Of a stretch of 64,000 nucleotides of DNA, positions 25,705 to 35,041 are shown piece after piece. Positions within the stretch are counted from its first letter, which is position 1; the number at the start of each line of letters is the position of its first letter. Made by a program: the position numbers and the translations under genes. Source of the DNA: JAGOEY01 sp017997515 (GTDB taxonomy: Bacteria; Pseudomonadota; Gammaproteobacteria; Burkholderiales; Burkholderiaceae_C); assembly GCA_026314275.1 (NCBI GenBank), contig CP111109.1, forward strand, positions 3,906,001 through 3,970,000. Reading direction: 5' to 3'. The notes beneath the pieces are model-generated. The model was not told the origin of the DNA. It did no database searches and saw only the letters and a list, made by a program, of their open reading frames with translations.

Positions 25705-27639
25705 ATGGCCAAAGACTTCAGCACGATGGAGGACTCGAATACGAGCCTCAACCCCACGATCCACGACGTATCGTTGCCCTCGCGCCGCGTCTTCCTGCGC
25801 GGCGGTGTGGCCGCAGCGGCAGCGGGCCTGTTCGCCCCCATGGCACTGACGGGCTGCGCCAGCACCCCGGCCACCAGCGCCAACCCTGCAGCGCTGGGCC
25901 GCAGCATCGGTTTCAAGAGTGTGCCCATGGCCGCGCTGGACACCGTGACCGTGCCCGAGGGTTACACCGCCCGCGTGTTGTACCGCTGGGGTGACGCCGT
26001 GGGTATTGCGGGCCAGATGCCGGCCTTCAAGACCGACGGCAGCAACACGGCTGCCGAACAAAACCTGCAGGCCGGCATGCACCACGACGGCATGGCTTTC
26101 TTTGCACTCGACGGCTCGCAGCGCGGCCTGCTGGCCATGAACCACGAGTACGTGGACGACGGCCTGCTGCACACAGACGGCACGGCCAACTGGAGCGCTG
26201 CCAAGGTCAAGAAGTCGATGGCCGCCCACGGCGTGTCGGTGATCGAAGTGGAGCGCAGCAGCGGCGGCTGGAAGCAGGTGCTGCCATCCAAATACGCCCG
26301 GCGTATCACCGCCGAAACCCCCATGCTGCTGAGCGGCCCGGTGGCTGGCCATGCGATGGTGAAGACCGCCGCCGACCCCACCGGCACCCGCGTGCTGGGC
26401 ACTTTCAACAACTGCGCCAACGGCCAGACGCCCTGGGGCACCTACCTCACCTGCGAAGAAAACTTCGCCAACTACTTTGAGGGCCCGGCCAACCCGGACG
26501 CGCACCAGAAACGCTGGGGCATCAAGAAGGGGGGCGCTGCGGCTTACCGCTGGAACGAATTCGAGGAACGTTTCGACGCCAACAAACACCCGAACGAGGC
26601 CAACCGTTTCGGCTGGGTGGTCGAGATCGACCCGATGGACCCGACCTCCACCCCCATCAAACGCACTGCCCTGGGCCGCGCCGCACACGAAGGTGCCGCC
26701 ACTGCCGTGACCGATGTAGGCCGCGCCGTGGTCTACATGGGGGAAGACTCACGTTTTGAATACATCTACAAGTTCGTCAGCCGCGACGCCGTGAAGCCCG
26801 GCGGCTTTGCAGCCAACCGCGAACTGCTCGACCACGGCACGCTGTATGTGGCCCGTTTTGACGCCGACGGCACCGGTGAATGGCTGCCCCTGACCCAGGG
26901 CAAAGGCCCCCTCACCACCGACAAGGGTTTTACCAACCAGGGCGACGTACTCATCAAGGCCCGCCAGGCCAGCGACCTGCTGGGCGCCACCAAGATGGAC
27001 CGCCCCGAGTGGACCACGGTGGACCCGATCACCAAACAGGTCTACTGCACCCTGACCAACAACAGCAACCGGGGCCAGCCCGGCCAGCCGTTTATGGACG
27101 TGGCCAACCCGCGCGCCAACAACACCATGGGCCAGATCATCCGCTGGCAGGAAAAGGGCGACCTCGACGCCACCACCTTCACCTGGGACCACCTGGTGCT
27201 GGCCGGCGACCGCACGCTGCCCCGCTATGAAGCGCAAGGCAACATCCAGGGCGACACCTTCGGCAGCCCCGACGGCCTGTGGGTCGACCCGCGTGGCGTG
27301 TTGTGGATCCAGACCGACGTGTCCACCTCCACCCTGGGCAAGGGTGACTACATCAACATGCCCAACAACCAGATGCTGGCCTGCGACCCCACCGCCCCCG
27401 GTGGCCCGCAGATCCGCCGTTTCCTGGTCGGCCCGAACGGCTGCGAGATCACCGGCATCACCGCCACGGCGGATTTGAAGACCTTCTTTATCAACATCCA
27501 GCACCCGGGTGAACCGGCCGATGAACGCAGCGACCCGGCGCAGCCGCTGAAGATTTCGAAGTGGCCCGATGGTGCCGGGCGTCCACGCTCTTCAACAGTG
27601 GTGATTACCAAAAACGACGGTGGCGTGATCGGGACCTGA
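25705..27639 (+). CDS. PhoX family (DUF839) protein
   Basis: 644 residues. The Tat signal SRRVFLRGGVAAAAAGLF ends in a lipobox-like LTGC, so the protein is probably exported folded and held in or near the cytoplasmic membrane. The PhoX signature is in GMAFFALDG, LLAMNHEYVDDGLL, GTFNNCANGQTPWGTYLTCEE, and the later DGLWVDPRGVLWIQTD. PhoX members are calcium/iron-dependent alkaline phosphatases, but not all homologues have been shown active. The ATG at 25705 has AAAGAG upstream; a start at 25663 is the alternative. Confidence 0.85.
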   Translation: MAKDFSTMEDSNTSLNPTIHDVSLPSRRVFLRGGVAAAAAGLFAPMALTGCASTPATSANPAALGRSIGFKSVPMAALDTVTVPEGYTARVLYRWGDAVGIAGQMPAFKTDGSNTAAEQNLQAGMHHDGMAFFALDGSQRGLLAMNHEYVDDGLLHTDGTANWSAAKVKKSMAAHGVSVIEVERSSGGWKQVLPSKYARRITAETPMLLSGPVAGHAMVKTAADPTGTRVLGTFNNCANGQTPWGTYLTCEENFANYFEGPANPDAHQKRWGIKKGGAAAYRWNEFEERFDANKHPNEANRFGWVVEIDPMDPTSTPIKRTALGRAAHEGAATAVTDVGRAVVYMGEDSRFEYIYKFVSRDAVKPGGFAANRELLDHGTLYVARFDADGTGEWLPLTQGKGPLTTDKGFTNQGDVLIKARQASDLLGATKMDRPEWTTVDPITKQVYCTLTNNSNRGQPGQPFMDVANPRANNTMGQIIRWQEKGDLDATTFTWDHLVLAGDRTLPRYEAQGNIQGDTFGSPDGLWVDPRGVLWIQTDVSTSTLGKGDYINMPNNQMLACDPTAPGGPQIRRFLVGPNGCEITGITATADLKTFFINIQHPGEPADERSDPAQPLKISKWPDGAGRPRSSTVVITKNDGGVIGT

Positions 27640-27661
27640 GCTGCAATAACGCTATCAAAAC

Positions 27662-27704
27662 AAAAGCGCCCTGCGCCCGTCAATCGGGCGCAGGGCGCTT
27701 TTTT
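27662..27704. terminator. Strong bidirectional terminator between phoX-like gene and alaS
   Basis: A perfect 14-bp stem (27666-27679 with 27685-27698) with loop TCAAT, A run before and TTTTTT after. It serves two convergent genes. Confidence 0.9.
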
Positions 27705-27723
27705 GATGCCTAAAAATGGCTTG

Positions 27724-30339
27724 TCAGAGGCGCTCAGCCACCCACGCCTGCACCGATGCCAGCGCCGCAGGCAAGCCCGCCACGTTGGTGCCACCCGCCA
27801 TAGCCAAATCAGGCTTGCCGCCGCCTTTGCCGCCCACCTGCTGGGCCACAAAGTTGACGAGCTCACCGGCCTTGACCTTGGCTGTGTTATCGGCGCTCAC
27901 CCCAACGGCGATCTGCACCTTGCCACCGTCGACGGACGCCAGCACCACTACGGCGCTTTTCAGTTTGTCCTTGATCTTGCCGACGCTGTCGCGCAGCGTC
28001 TGGGTGTCGGCACCGTCGAGCTGGGCGACCAGCAGCTGGATGCCGTTGATGTCCACCGCTTGTTTCAGCAGCTCGTCACTTTGTGCGGCGGCGAGTTTGC
28101 CCTTGAGTGCGCTGACTTCCTTTTCCAACGCCTTGACTTGCTCCAGCGCCAGGCTGATGCGCGGTTGCAGGTCGGCCACCGGCACCTTGAAGCTGCCTGC
28201 GGCTTGTTGCACGGTGCGCTCCAGATCTTGCAGGTAGACCAGCGCGTTCTGGCCGGTGATGGCTTCGATACGGCGCACACCTGCGGCCACGCCGCCTTCG
28301 GCCACAACCTTGAACAGGCCGATGTCACCGGTGCGCTGCACATGGGTGCCACCGCACAGTTCGCGGCTGGTGCCGATGTCGAGCACACGCACGGTTTCGC
28401 CGTATTTCTCGCCGAACAGCATCATCGCGCCGGTTTTCTGGGCCGACTCGATGTCCATCACCCGCGCCTGGGTGGGGGCGTTGGCCAGGATTTCGGCGTT
28501 GACGCGGGCTTCGATCTCGGTGATCTCGGCGTCAGTGACCGGGCCGTTGTGGGTGAAGTCGAAACGCGTGCGGTCGGCATTCACCAGGCTGCCCTTTTGC
28601 TGCACGTGGGTGCCCAGCACTTCGCGCAGGGCCTTGTGCATCAGGTGCGTGGCGCTGTGGTTACGAACGGTGGCGGCTCGCACTGCCGTGTTGACCTGGG
28701 CAGTGACGGTGTCACCCACGTTCAGCGTGCCGGACTCCACGGTGCCCTGGTGGCCAAACACGTCGGCCTTGACCTTTTGTGTGTCGCCCACCGCGAAGCG
28801 GGCCGAGCCACTGGTGACCACACCTTCGTCGCCCACCTGGCCGCCCGACTCGGCGTAAAACGGCGTGGTGTCGAGCACTACGGTGCCGGTTTGGCCCTCA
28901 TTCAGGGCTGCAACGCTTACTCCGTCTGCGTAGAGTGCTACGATTTTTGCAGTGAACTCCAATGCTTCGTAACCCACAAAGGTATTAACCGCGCCGGTGT
29001 ATTCCAGCGCGCGGTCCATCTTGAACTTGCCTGCGGCGCGTCCCATGGCCTTTTGGCGTTCCATGGCGGCGGCAAAACCGGCTTCGTCCACGGACAGGCC
29101 ACGCTCACGCGCCACGTCGGCCGACAAGTCCAATGGGAAGCCGTAGGTGTCATGCAGCTTAAATGCCACTTCGCCTGGCAGCACCTGCACGCCGCCAGCC
29201 AGCGCAGCGTCCAGAATTTGCATGCCGTTGGCCAGGGTCTCAAAGAAACGTTCTTCCTCGGTTTTCAGCACATCGGTGATGCGTTGCTGCTGCGCGGCCA
29301 GCGCCGGGTAGGCCTCTCCCATCAGCGCGACCAGGTCGGGCACGAGTTTGTGGAAGAAAGGTTTGGTCTGGCCCAGCAGGTAACCGTGGCGGATCGCGCG
29401 GCGGATGATGCGGCGCTGCACATAGCCACGGCCTTCGTTGCCGGGGATGACGCCGTCGCTGACCAGGAAGGACGTGGCGCGGATGTGGTCGGCAATCACA
29501 CGCAGGCTCTTGTGGCCCAGGTCTTTTTCGCCGGTTTCGCGGGATGCGGCCTTGATCAGGGCGTCAAAAATGTCGATTTCGTAGTTGCTGTGCACGTGCT
29601 GCAGGATGGCAGCCAGGCGCTCCAGGCCCATGCCCGTGTCCACGCAGGGCGCGGGCAGCGGTTTGACCGAGCCGTCGGGCTGCATGTCGAACTGCATAAA
29701 CACGTTGTTCCAGATCTCGATGTAGCGGTCGCCGTCCTGCTCGGGGCTGCCGGGTGGGCCGCCTGCGACGTCAGGACCGTGGTCGTAGAAGATTTCAGAG
29801 CACGGGCCACACGGGCCAGTGTCAGCCATCATCCAGAAGTTGTCGGACTGGTACTTACCGCCCTTGTTGTCACCGATACGCACCACACGTTCGGGTGGCA
29901 GGCCGATCTCTTTGGTCCAGATGTCGTAGGCCTCGTCGTCGTCGATGTACACCGTGGCCCAGAGTTTCTCGGCCGGCAGTTTGTACACCTCGGTCAGCAG
30001 CTCAAACGCCCATTTCAGCGACTCGCGCTTGAAGTAGTCGCCAAAACTCCAGTTGCCCAGCATTTCAAAGAAGGTGTGGTGGCGCGCGGTGTAACCCACA
30101 TTTTCCAGGTCGTTGTGTTTGCCACCGGCGCGCAGGCAGGCCTGCACCGACGCCGCACGCACATAGGGGCGTTTGTCCACGCCCAGAAACACGTCCTTGA
30201 ACTGCACCATGCCCGAGTTGGTGAACATCAGCGTCGGGTCGTTGCCCGGCACCAGAGAACTGCTGGGCACGACCGTGTGGCCCTTGGAGGCGAAGAAATC
30301 CAGGAACGTCTTGCGAATGTCGGCAACGGTGATGGTCAT
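27724..30339 (-). CDS. alaS: Alanyl-tRNA synthetase
   Basis: 871 residues, matching the family. The class II core starts MTITVADIRKTFLDFFASKGH, which sets the start at 30339; a longer open frame upstream has no family match. The catalytic core has PTLMFTNSGMVQFKDVFLG and HHTFFEMLGNWSFGDYFK. The editing domain contains HSATHLMHKALREVLG and CGGTHVQRTGDIG with zinc ligands. The C-terminal domain is Ala/Gly-rich. Confidence 0.97.
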   Translation of the reverse strand: MTITVADIRKTFLDFFASKGHTVVPSSSLVPGNDPTLMFTNSGMVQFKDVFLGVDKRPYVRAASVQACLRAGGKHNDLENVGYTARHHTFFEMLGNWSFGDYFKRESLKWAFELLTEVYKLPAEKLWATVYIDDDEAYDIWTKEIGLPPERVVRIGDNKGGKYQSDNFWMMADTGPCGPCSEIFYDHGPDVAGGPPGSPEQDGDRYIEIWNNVFMQFDMQPDGSVKPLPAPCVDTGMGLERLAAILQHVHSNYEIDIFDALIKAASRETGEKDLGHKSLRVIADHIRATSFLVSDGVIPGNEGRGYVQRRIIRRAIRHGYLLGQTKPFFHKLVPDLVALMGEAYPALAAQQQRITDVLKTEEERFFETLANGMQILDAALAGGVQVLPGEVAFKLHDTYGFPLDLSADVARERGLSVDEAGFAAAMERQKAMGRAAGKFKMDRALEYTGAVNTFVGYEALEFTAKIVALYADGVSVAALNEGQTGTVVLDTTPFYAESGGQVGDEGVVTSGSARFAVGDTQKVKADVFGHQGTVESGTLNVGDTVTAQVNTAVRAATVRNHSATHLMHKALREVLGTHVQQKGSLVNADRTRFDFTHNGPVTDAEITEIEARVNAEILANAPTQARVMDIESAQKTGAMMLFGEKYGETVRVLDIGTSRELCGGTHVQRTGDIGLFKVVAEGGVAAGVRRIEAITGQNALVYLQDLERTVQQAAGSFKVPVADLQPRISLALEQVKALEKEVSALKGKLAAAQSDELLKQAVDINGIQLLVAQLDGADTQTLRDSVGKIKDKLKSAVVVLASVDGGKVQIAVGVSADNTAKVKAGELVNFVAQQVGGKGGGKPDLAMAGGTNVAGLPAALASVQAWVAERL

Positions 30340-30555
30340 GCTTTTCAACTTTGATGGGGCGGGAACGGGTCGGGCTGGGGGCCGCCGGGCGCTGTGCAGC
30401 TTCAGGGCTTGCCTCGCGCGCGGAACCCGTGATTTTAGCCGGGCGTGGCACGGCGGCGACTGCACGCGGGTTTGACGGGATTTACCATGCCGGGGCGCTG
30501 CGACAAGCTGCATCCCATTACCAACATGACAAACACATAGACAAGGCCACGCACC

Positions 30556-31710
30556 ATGGGATCTTTCGTTTTCCAGACCGTCCCCACCATCGTTGTGCAG
30601 GCGGGTGCCGCCGCCAGCCTGGGCGAAATGCTGCTAAAACGCTTCGCCCCGGGCCGCGCCTGTGTGGTGACCGACAAGTTCCTCTACACCAGCGGCCTGC
30701 TGCAGCCCGCGCTGGACAGCCTGGCGCGCACGGGCTGGACGGTGCTGGTCATCAGCGACGTACAGGCCGACCCACCTGACCAGGTGGTGCTGGGTATTGC
30801 CGACCGCGCCCGCTCGTTTGGCACCGAGGTGGTGATTGGCCTGGGCGGCGGCTCGTCCATGGACGTGGCCAAACTGGTGGCCGTGCTGCTGGCCGGACCC
30901 CAGCCGCTCGCCGATATGTATGGCATCGACAAGGTGCTGGGGGAACGGCTGCCGCTGGTGCAGATCCCCACCACGGCGGGCACGGGCTCGGAGGTGACCC
31001 CCATCGCCATCGTCACCACCGGCGCAACCACCAAAAGCGGCATCGTGGCGCGCCAGCTGTATGCCGACATGGCCATTCTGGACGCCGAACTCACCTTGGG
31101 TCTGCCGCCCAGCATCACTGCCGCCACGGGCATCGACGCGATGGTGCATGCCATCGAGGCGTTTACCAGCGCCCGGCTCAAGAACCCGCTGTCGGACCAT
31201 CTGGCAATCAAAGCGCTGCAGTTGCTGGCAGACAACCTGGTCGAGGTCTGCCGCAACGGTGCCAACGTGCAGGCGCGTGAAGCCGTGCTGCTGGGCGCGA
31301 TGCTCGCGGGCCAGGCTTTTGCCAACGCGCCCGTGGCCGCCGTACACGCCCTCGCCTACCCGCTGGGTGGAGTATTTCACCTGCCGCACGGGCTCAGCAA
31401 TGCGCTGGTCTTGCCGCATGTGCTGCGTTTTAACGCCGAAGCGGCAGCGCCACATTACGCCGCGCTGGCTGACGCGCTGTTACCAGGCACCACGGGCGAC
31501 CACCATGCCAAAACCGCCGCTTTTATCAACCACATCGAAGCCCTGATCACCGCCACGCAAATGCCCAACCGCCTGCGCGACCACGGTATCCAGAAAGCCG
31601 ACCTGCCCCGGCTGGCCGCCGACGCCATGCTGCAGACCCGGCTGCTGGTGAACAACCCGCGTGAGGTGCTAGAGGCCGATGCGCTGGCGATTTACCAGCA
31701 GGCGTATTAA
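30556..31710 (+). CDS. Iron-containing alcohol dehydrogenase
   Basis: 384 residues, group III. The NAD-binding segment is GLGGGSSMDVAKL, followed by PTTAGTGSEVTPIAIV. Metal ligands lie in MVHAIEAFTS and in VHALAYPLGGVFHLPHGLSNALVLPHV. The substrate cannot be read from sequence (short alcohols, lactaldehyde or sugar-derived aldehydes are usual). Divergent from alaS, with its own terminator downstream. Confidence 0.88.
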   Translation: MGSFVFQTVPTIVVQAGAAASLGEMLLKRFAPGRACVVTDKFLYTSGLLQPALDSLARTGWTVLVISDVQADPPDQVVLGIADRARSFGTEVVIGLGGGSSMDVAKLVAVLLAGPQPLADMYGIDKVLGERLPLVQIPTTAGTGSEVTPIAIVTTGATTKSGIVARQLYADMAILDAELTLGLPPSITAATGIDAMVHAIEAFTSARLKNPLSDHLAIKALQLLADNLVEVCRNGANVQAREAVLLGAMLAGQAFANAPVAAVHALAYPLGGVFHLPHGLSNALVLPHVLRFNAEAAAPHYAALADALLPGTTGDHHAKTAAFINHIEALITATQMPNRLRDHGIQKADLPRLAADAMLQTRLLVNNPREVLEADALAIYQQAY

Positions 31711-31739
31711 CAAAGACGCTCTGCAGGCGTGTATGACGC

Positions 31740-31800
31740 AATTACTACTAATTTGATAGCTACATGCGCACATGGGACGTGCGCTTGAGGCCAATTTCTT
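31740..31800. repeat. Dispersed repeat A, copy 5
   Basis: TTTGATAGCTACATGCGCAC..GTGCGCTTGAGGCC runs into the terminator hairpin behind the alcohol dehydrogenase gene. Confidence 0.7.
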
Positions 31801-31819
31801 TATAGAAATTGGCCTTTTT
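31788..31819 (+). terminator. Rho-independent terminator of the alcohol dehydrogenase gene
   Basis: A perfect 12-bp stem (AGGCCAATTTCT, 31788-31799, with its complement at 31804-31815), a four-base loop and a TTTTT run. It overlaps the end of repeat A, so the repeat supplies part of it. Confidence 0.85.
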
Positions 31820-31980
31820 CACGTCTGCAGCCTGGAAGCCCGTGGCCAGTAGATACGCGGGCCGCACCACGCACTTCACCCGCATCCCGCCCCTCTTCCC
31901 CAGGCTGGTGCCCAACGCACCAGCACGGCACAGAACCGTGCCCCAAAACACCCCAAAACGCACGCGCCAAGCGCAAAAAA
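31820..31980. other. Part of a gene-free stretch of about 400 bases (31711-32117)
   Basis: Nothing recognisable in this section. To its left are repeat A and a terminator. To its right are the sigma-54-type promoter and the AT-rich palindrome of the hydroxyproline operon. An enhancer site for a sigma-54 activator could lie here, but no clear palindrome was seen. Confidence 0.4.
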
Positions 31981-31983
31981 AGC

Positions 31984-31999
31984 TGGCACGCAACCTGCT
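31984..31999 (+). promoter_or_regulatory. Sigma-54-type promoter of the hydroxyproline operon
   Basis: TGGCACGCAACCTGCT matches the RpoN consensus TGGCACG-N4-TTGCW at all but one position and has the required GG (31985-31986) to GC (31997-31998) spacing. It lies about 120 bases before the first operon gene. No sigma-54 activator gene is in the window. Confidence 0.65.
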
Positions 32000-32028
32000 A
32001 AATACCCTGAGAAGATATTTTAAATATT

Positions 32029-32046
32029 TTATTAATATATTAATAA
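32029..32046. promoter_or_regulatory. AT-rich 18-bp perfect palindrome, operator candidate
   Basis: TTATTAATATATTAATAA is its own reverse complement. It sits just downstream of the predicted sigma-54 start point, where a repressor such as the operon's GntR protein could block transcription. An adjacent imperfect palindrome ATATTTTAAATAT lies to its left. Confidence 0.5.
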
Positions 32047-32117
32047 GTCGCTCGAAGCAACATCAAGCAACACGGCTTTCCGTCCTCAACCTTCGTTTAT
32101 TTCAGGAGTTTTCACCC

Positions 32118-33032
32118 ATGAGCAATCCCCGCTGGACCGGCATTTTCCCCGCCATCACTACCAAGTTCCACGCCGATGAAAGCATTGATGCCGAAGGCAC
32201 GGCCCGCCACATCGACTTCCAGATCCGCAACGGCATCCACGGCCTGGTCACCTGCGGCTCGCTCGGTGAAGCCAGCACGCTGACGCTGGAAGAAAAACTC
32301 GAAGTCACCCGCATCGCCATTGAAGCGGCTAAGGGCCGCATCCCCGTGCTGGCCAACGTGTCGGAAACCAGCACCCGCGAAGCGCTGCGTTTCATCAAGG
32401 GCGCCAACGCCCTGGGTGTGGACGGCTACATGGTCATGCCTTCCGTCATCTACGTGGCGGATGCCCGCGAAGCCATCGCCAACGTGCGCGCCATGGCCGA
32501 AGCGGCCAAAAAGCCCATCATGGTTTACAACAACCCCATTGCCTACCGCGTGGACATGAAGCCCGAACATTTCGCCGAGCTGGCGGACTGCGAATGGGTG
32601 GTGGCCATCAAGGAGAGCTGTGGCGACATCCGCCGCGTGACCGACCTGCGCCTGGCCCTGGGCGACCGCTTCCAGCTGTTCCTGGGTGTGGACGACCTGG
32701 CTTTTGAAGGCCTGGCGCTGGGCTGCGACGGCCTGCTGGCCGGTGTGGGCTGTGCGTTCCCGCGTGAGACCGTTGCGCTGTACGACCTGATGAAGGCTGG
32801 CAAATACGCCGAAGCGCTGAAGCTGTACCAGTGGATGACGCCGATGCTGCATCTGGACGTGTCCAACAAGCTGGTGCAAAACCTGAAGCTGATCGACCTG
32901 CTGGTGGGTGTGGGCACCGAGCACATGCGCCTGCCACGGATGCCGCTGATCGGTGAAGAGCGTGCCTTTATCGAAGGTGTGGTCAAGAAGGCGCTGGACA
33001 CCCGTCCGGCCGAATACCAATCCGTTGCCTAA
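32118..33032 (+). CDS. DapA-family protein, probable pyrroline-4-hydroxy-2-carboxylate deaminase
   Basis: 304 residues from the ATG at 32118 (CAGGAG upstream). The TIM-barrel DHDPS/NAL fold has the Schiff-base lysine at 165 in VVAIKESCGD and the conserved tyrosine at 137 in IMVYNNP, plus CGSLGEASTLTLEE. In hydroxyproline pathways this family deaminates delta1-pyrroline-4-hydroxy-2-carboxylate to 2-oxoglutarate semialdehyde. The assignment rests on the operon, which also encodes the epimerase and D-hydroxyproline dehydrogenase. Confidence 0.8.
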   Translation: MSNPRWTGIFPAITTKFHADESIDAEGTARHIDFQIRNGIHGLVTCGSLGEASTLTLEEKLEVTRIAIEAAKGRIPVLANVSETSTREALRFIKGANALGVDGYMVMPSVIYVADAREAIANVRAMAEAAKKPIMVYNNPIAYRVDMKPEHFAELADCEWVVAIKESCGDIRRVTDLRLALGDRFQLFLGVDDLAFEGLALGCDGLLAGVGCAFPRETVALYDLMKAGKYAEALKLYQWMTPMLHLDVSNKLVQNLKLIDLLVGVGTEHMRLPRMPLIGEERAFIEGVVKKALDTRPAEYQSVA

Positions 33033-33108
33033 ATCCGCCCGCAGCCCCTGGACCTTGTTCAAGGGCTGCGCTTCTGCCTGCTCTCCACCACAACGCCACA
33101 ACAACACC

Positions 33109-33723
33109 ATGGAAGAACACGCCACCACACGCGGGGGTTGGACCCGCTGGGTGCTCGACGCATCGGACTTTGTCCTGCGGTGCGAGCGCCATTTGTTAAC
33201 AGGCCTGATGGGCCTGCTGATTGCGCTGGTGCTGCTGAACGTGGTCACGCGTTACAGCGGCGTCCCCATCTACTGGGTGGACGAGGCCTCGGTCTACTGC
33301 GTCGTCTGGCTGACCTTTATCGGTGCCTCTGCCATGACGCGGCTGCGGCTCGACTTTGCGGTCACGCTGCTGACCGACAAGCTGGGGGAAAAGGCGGCAC
33401 GGATTGCCAAAGCCTCTGCGTCTGGCGGTGTGTTGCTGCTGGGGCTGGCCTTGCTGGCCATGTGCTGGGTCTGGATGGACCCGGTGGGTATCACCCGTTA
33501 CGGCTTCGACGCGAAAGAATACGCGGCGGAAACCTTCAACTTTCTCTACACCGAAAAAACACAGACGCTGGAATGGCCCACCTGGATGGTGCAAACCATC
33601 CTGCCCATCTTCGCGTTCACCCTCAGCCTGCATGCGCTGTCCAACCTGATTGAAGACCTCGGAGTGCAGCCCAAACGCGCGCACCACGGGTTCCATGTCA
33701 CCAACGCAGATGCGGTGAACTAG
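33109..33723 (+). CDS. dctQ: TRAP transporter small permease subunit (DctQ)
   Basis: 204 residues with four predicted membrane helices. LLNVVTRYSGVPIYWVDEAS is the DctQ family signature, followed by YCVVWLTFIGASAMTRLRLD. It forms the membrane complex with DctM. The start at 33109 is the ATG after a non-coding leader. The longer-than-usual periplasmic stretch near YGFDAKEYAAETFNF is notable. Followed immediately by dctM (one-codon junction). Confidence 0.88.
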   Translation: MEEHATTRGGWTRWVLDASDFVLRCERHLLTGLMGLLIALVLLNVVTRYSGVPIYWVDEASVYCVVWLTFIGASAMTRLRLDFAVTLLTDKLGEKAARIAKASASGGVLLLGLALLAMCWVWMDPVGITRYGFDAKEYAAETFNFLYTEKTQTLEWPTWMVQTILPIFAFTLSLHALSNLIEDLGVQPKRAHHGFHVTNADAVN

Positions 33724-34989
33724 ATGCTGACTACATTTTTCTTCCTGGCGATCATGCTGGTGGGTGTGCCGATTGGTGCATGCCTGTGCCTGGCGGGTAT
33801 CTTCTTTATCTTCCAGTCCGGCGATACGGTGTTGTTCCAGTCGTTTCCAACGCAGATGTTTGGCGGGGTGGACAGCTACAGCCTGATCGCGATTCCGCTG
33901 TTCATCCTGATTGGTGAAATCATGAACGGCGGTGGCATCACCAAACGCTTGGTGGACTTGTCACTGGCCTTTATTGGTTCGGTCAAGGGTGGCCTCGCCT
34001 ATGTGAACATTCTGGCGAACATGCTGGTGTCGTCGATCATTGGTTCGGCCACCGCACAGGTCGCCATCATGAGCCAGATCATGGTGCCCGAGATGGAGAA
34101 GCAGGGTTACGACAAGACCTTTGCCGCCGGGCTCACGGTGTATGGCGGCATGCTCGGCCCCATCATTCCGCCGTCGGTGATGTTTGTGGTCTACAGCGTG
34201 CTGGCGCAGGTGGCCGTGGGCGACATGCTGATCGCCGGCATCATTCCCGGCGTGATCCTGACGGTGCTGTTTTTTATCGTGATCGCGTGTATGGGTTTGA
34301 TCTACGACTACCCCCGCACCGCCAAACGCACCATCAAACAACGGCTGCACACCATCGTCACAGCCTGCCCCACGCTGCTGATCCCGATCGTGATCGTCGG
34401 CTCCATTCTGGGCGGTTTTGCCAACCCGACCGAAGCGGCGGCAGTGGGTGCGGTGGCGGCCATTCTGGTGGGCCGCTACGTCACCAAGGAATTCCACTAC
34501 CGCATGATTCCGCAGATCCTGCTGAAGTCGGCCATCTACTCGGCGGTGGTGCTGTTTCTGGTGGCGGCGGCGGCAGTGTTCTCGTGGCTGCTGATCTACG
34601 GCAAGGTGCCCCAGGCCACCGCGGCCTGGATCCAGACTGTGGCCAAGGACCCGATCACCTTCCTGCTGCTGACCAATGTAATTCTGCTGGTAATTGGCAC
34701 CGTGATCGACGGTATCCCCGGGCTGATCATGACGGTGCCGATCCTGCTGCCGATTGCCACCGACATCTATGGCATCGACCCGCGCCATTTTGGAGTGGTG
34801 GTGGTGATCAACCTCGTGCTCGGGCTGATGACACCACCCGTAGGCCTGAGCTTCTTTGTGGCCTCGGCCGTGACCGGGGCCAAGCCCGGAAAGATGTTCA
34901 TCGTCACGCTGCCGTTCTTCATCATCTGCTGCGTTGCGCTGGTGCTGTTGTCGCTGTTTCCAAGCCTGTCTCTGGCACTGCTGAAGTAG
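33724..34989 (+). CDS. dctM: TRAP transporter large permease subunit (DctM)
   Basis: 421 residues, 12-13 hydrophobic segments. The family signatures are GGVDSYSLIAIPLFILIGEIMNGGG (first half), ANMLVSSIIGSATAQVA and YGGMLGPIIPPSVMFVVY, with LGLMTPPVGLSFFV near the C-terminus. It starts directly after the dctQ stop codon. With DctQ and the DctP-type protein it makes a complete sodium-driven uptake system, presumably for hydroxyproline or a related acid. Confidence 0.92.
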   Translation: MLTTFFFLAIMLVGVPIGACLCLAGIFFIFQSGDTVLFQSFPTQMFGGVDSYSLIAIPLFILIGEIMNGGGITKRLVDLSLAFIGSVKGGLAYVNILANMLVSSIIGSATAQVAIMSQIMVPEMEKQGYDKTFAAGLTVYGGMLGPIIPPSVMFVVYSVLAQVAVGDMLIAGIIPGVILTVLFFIVIACMGLIYDYPRTAKRTIKQRLHTIVTACPTLLIPIVIVGSILGGFANPTEAAAVGAVAAILVGRYVTKEFHYRMIPQILLKSAIYSAVVLFLVAAAAVFSWLLIYGKVPQATAAWIQTVAKDPITFLLLTNVILLVIGTVIDGIPGLIMTVPILLPIATDIYGIDPRHFGVVVVINLVLGLMTPPVGLSFFVASAVTGAKPGKMFIVTLPFFIICCVALVLLSLFPSLSLALLK

Positions 34990-35041
34990 GTCTTCTTCGT
35001 TTTCCTTCCTGTCCGTCCCTTTCACCTCACCGGAGCTTTGT

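Noticed and set aside
27703..30354. Long open frame opposite alaS (883 codons)
   Set aside because: It is the antisense shadow of alaS caused by GC-rich codon use. It has no family motifs, while alaS is unambiguous.
31809..32117. N-terminal extension of the DapA-family gene
   Set aside because: The region contains a promoter and AT-rich palindrome, and the extension has no family match.
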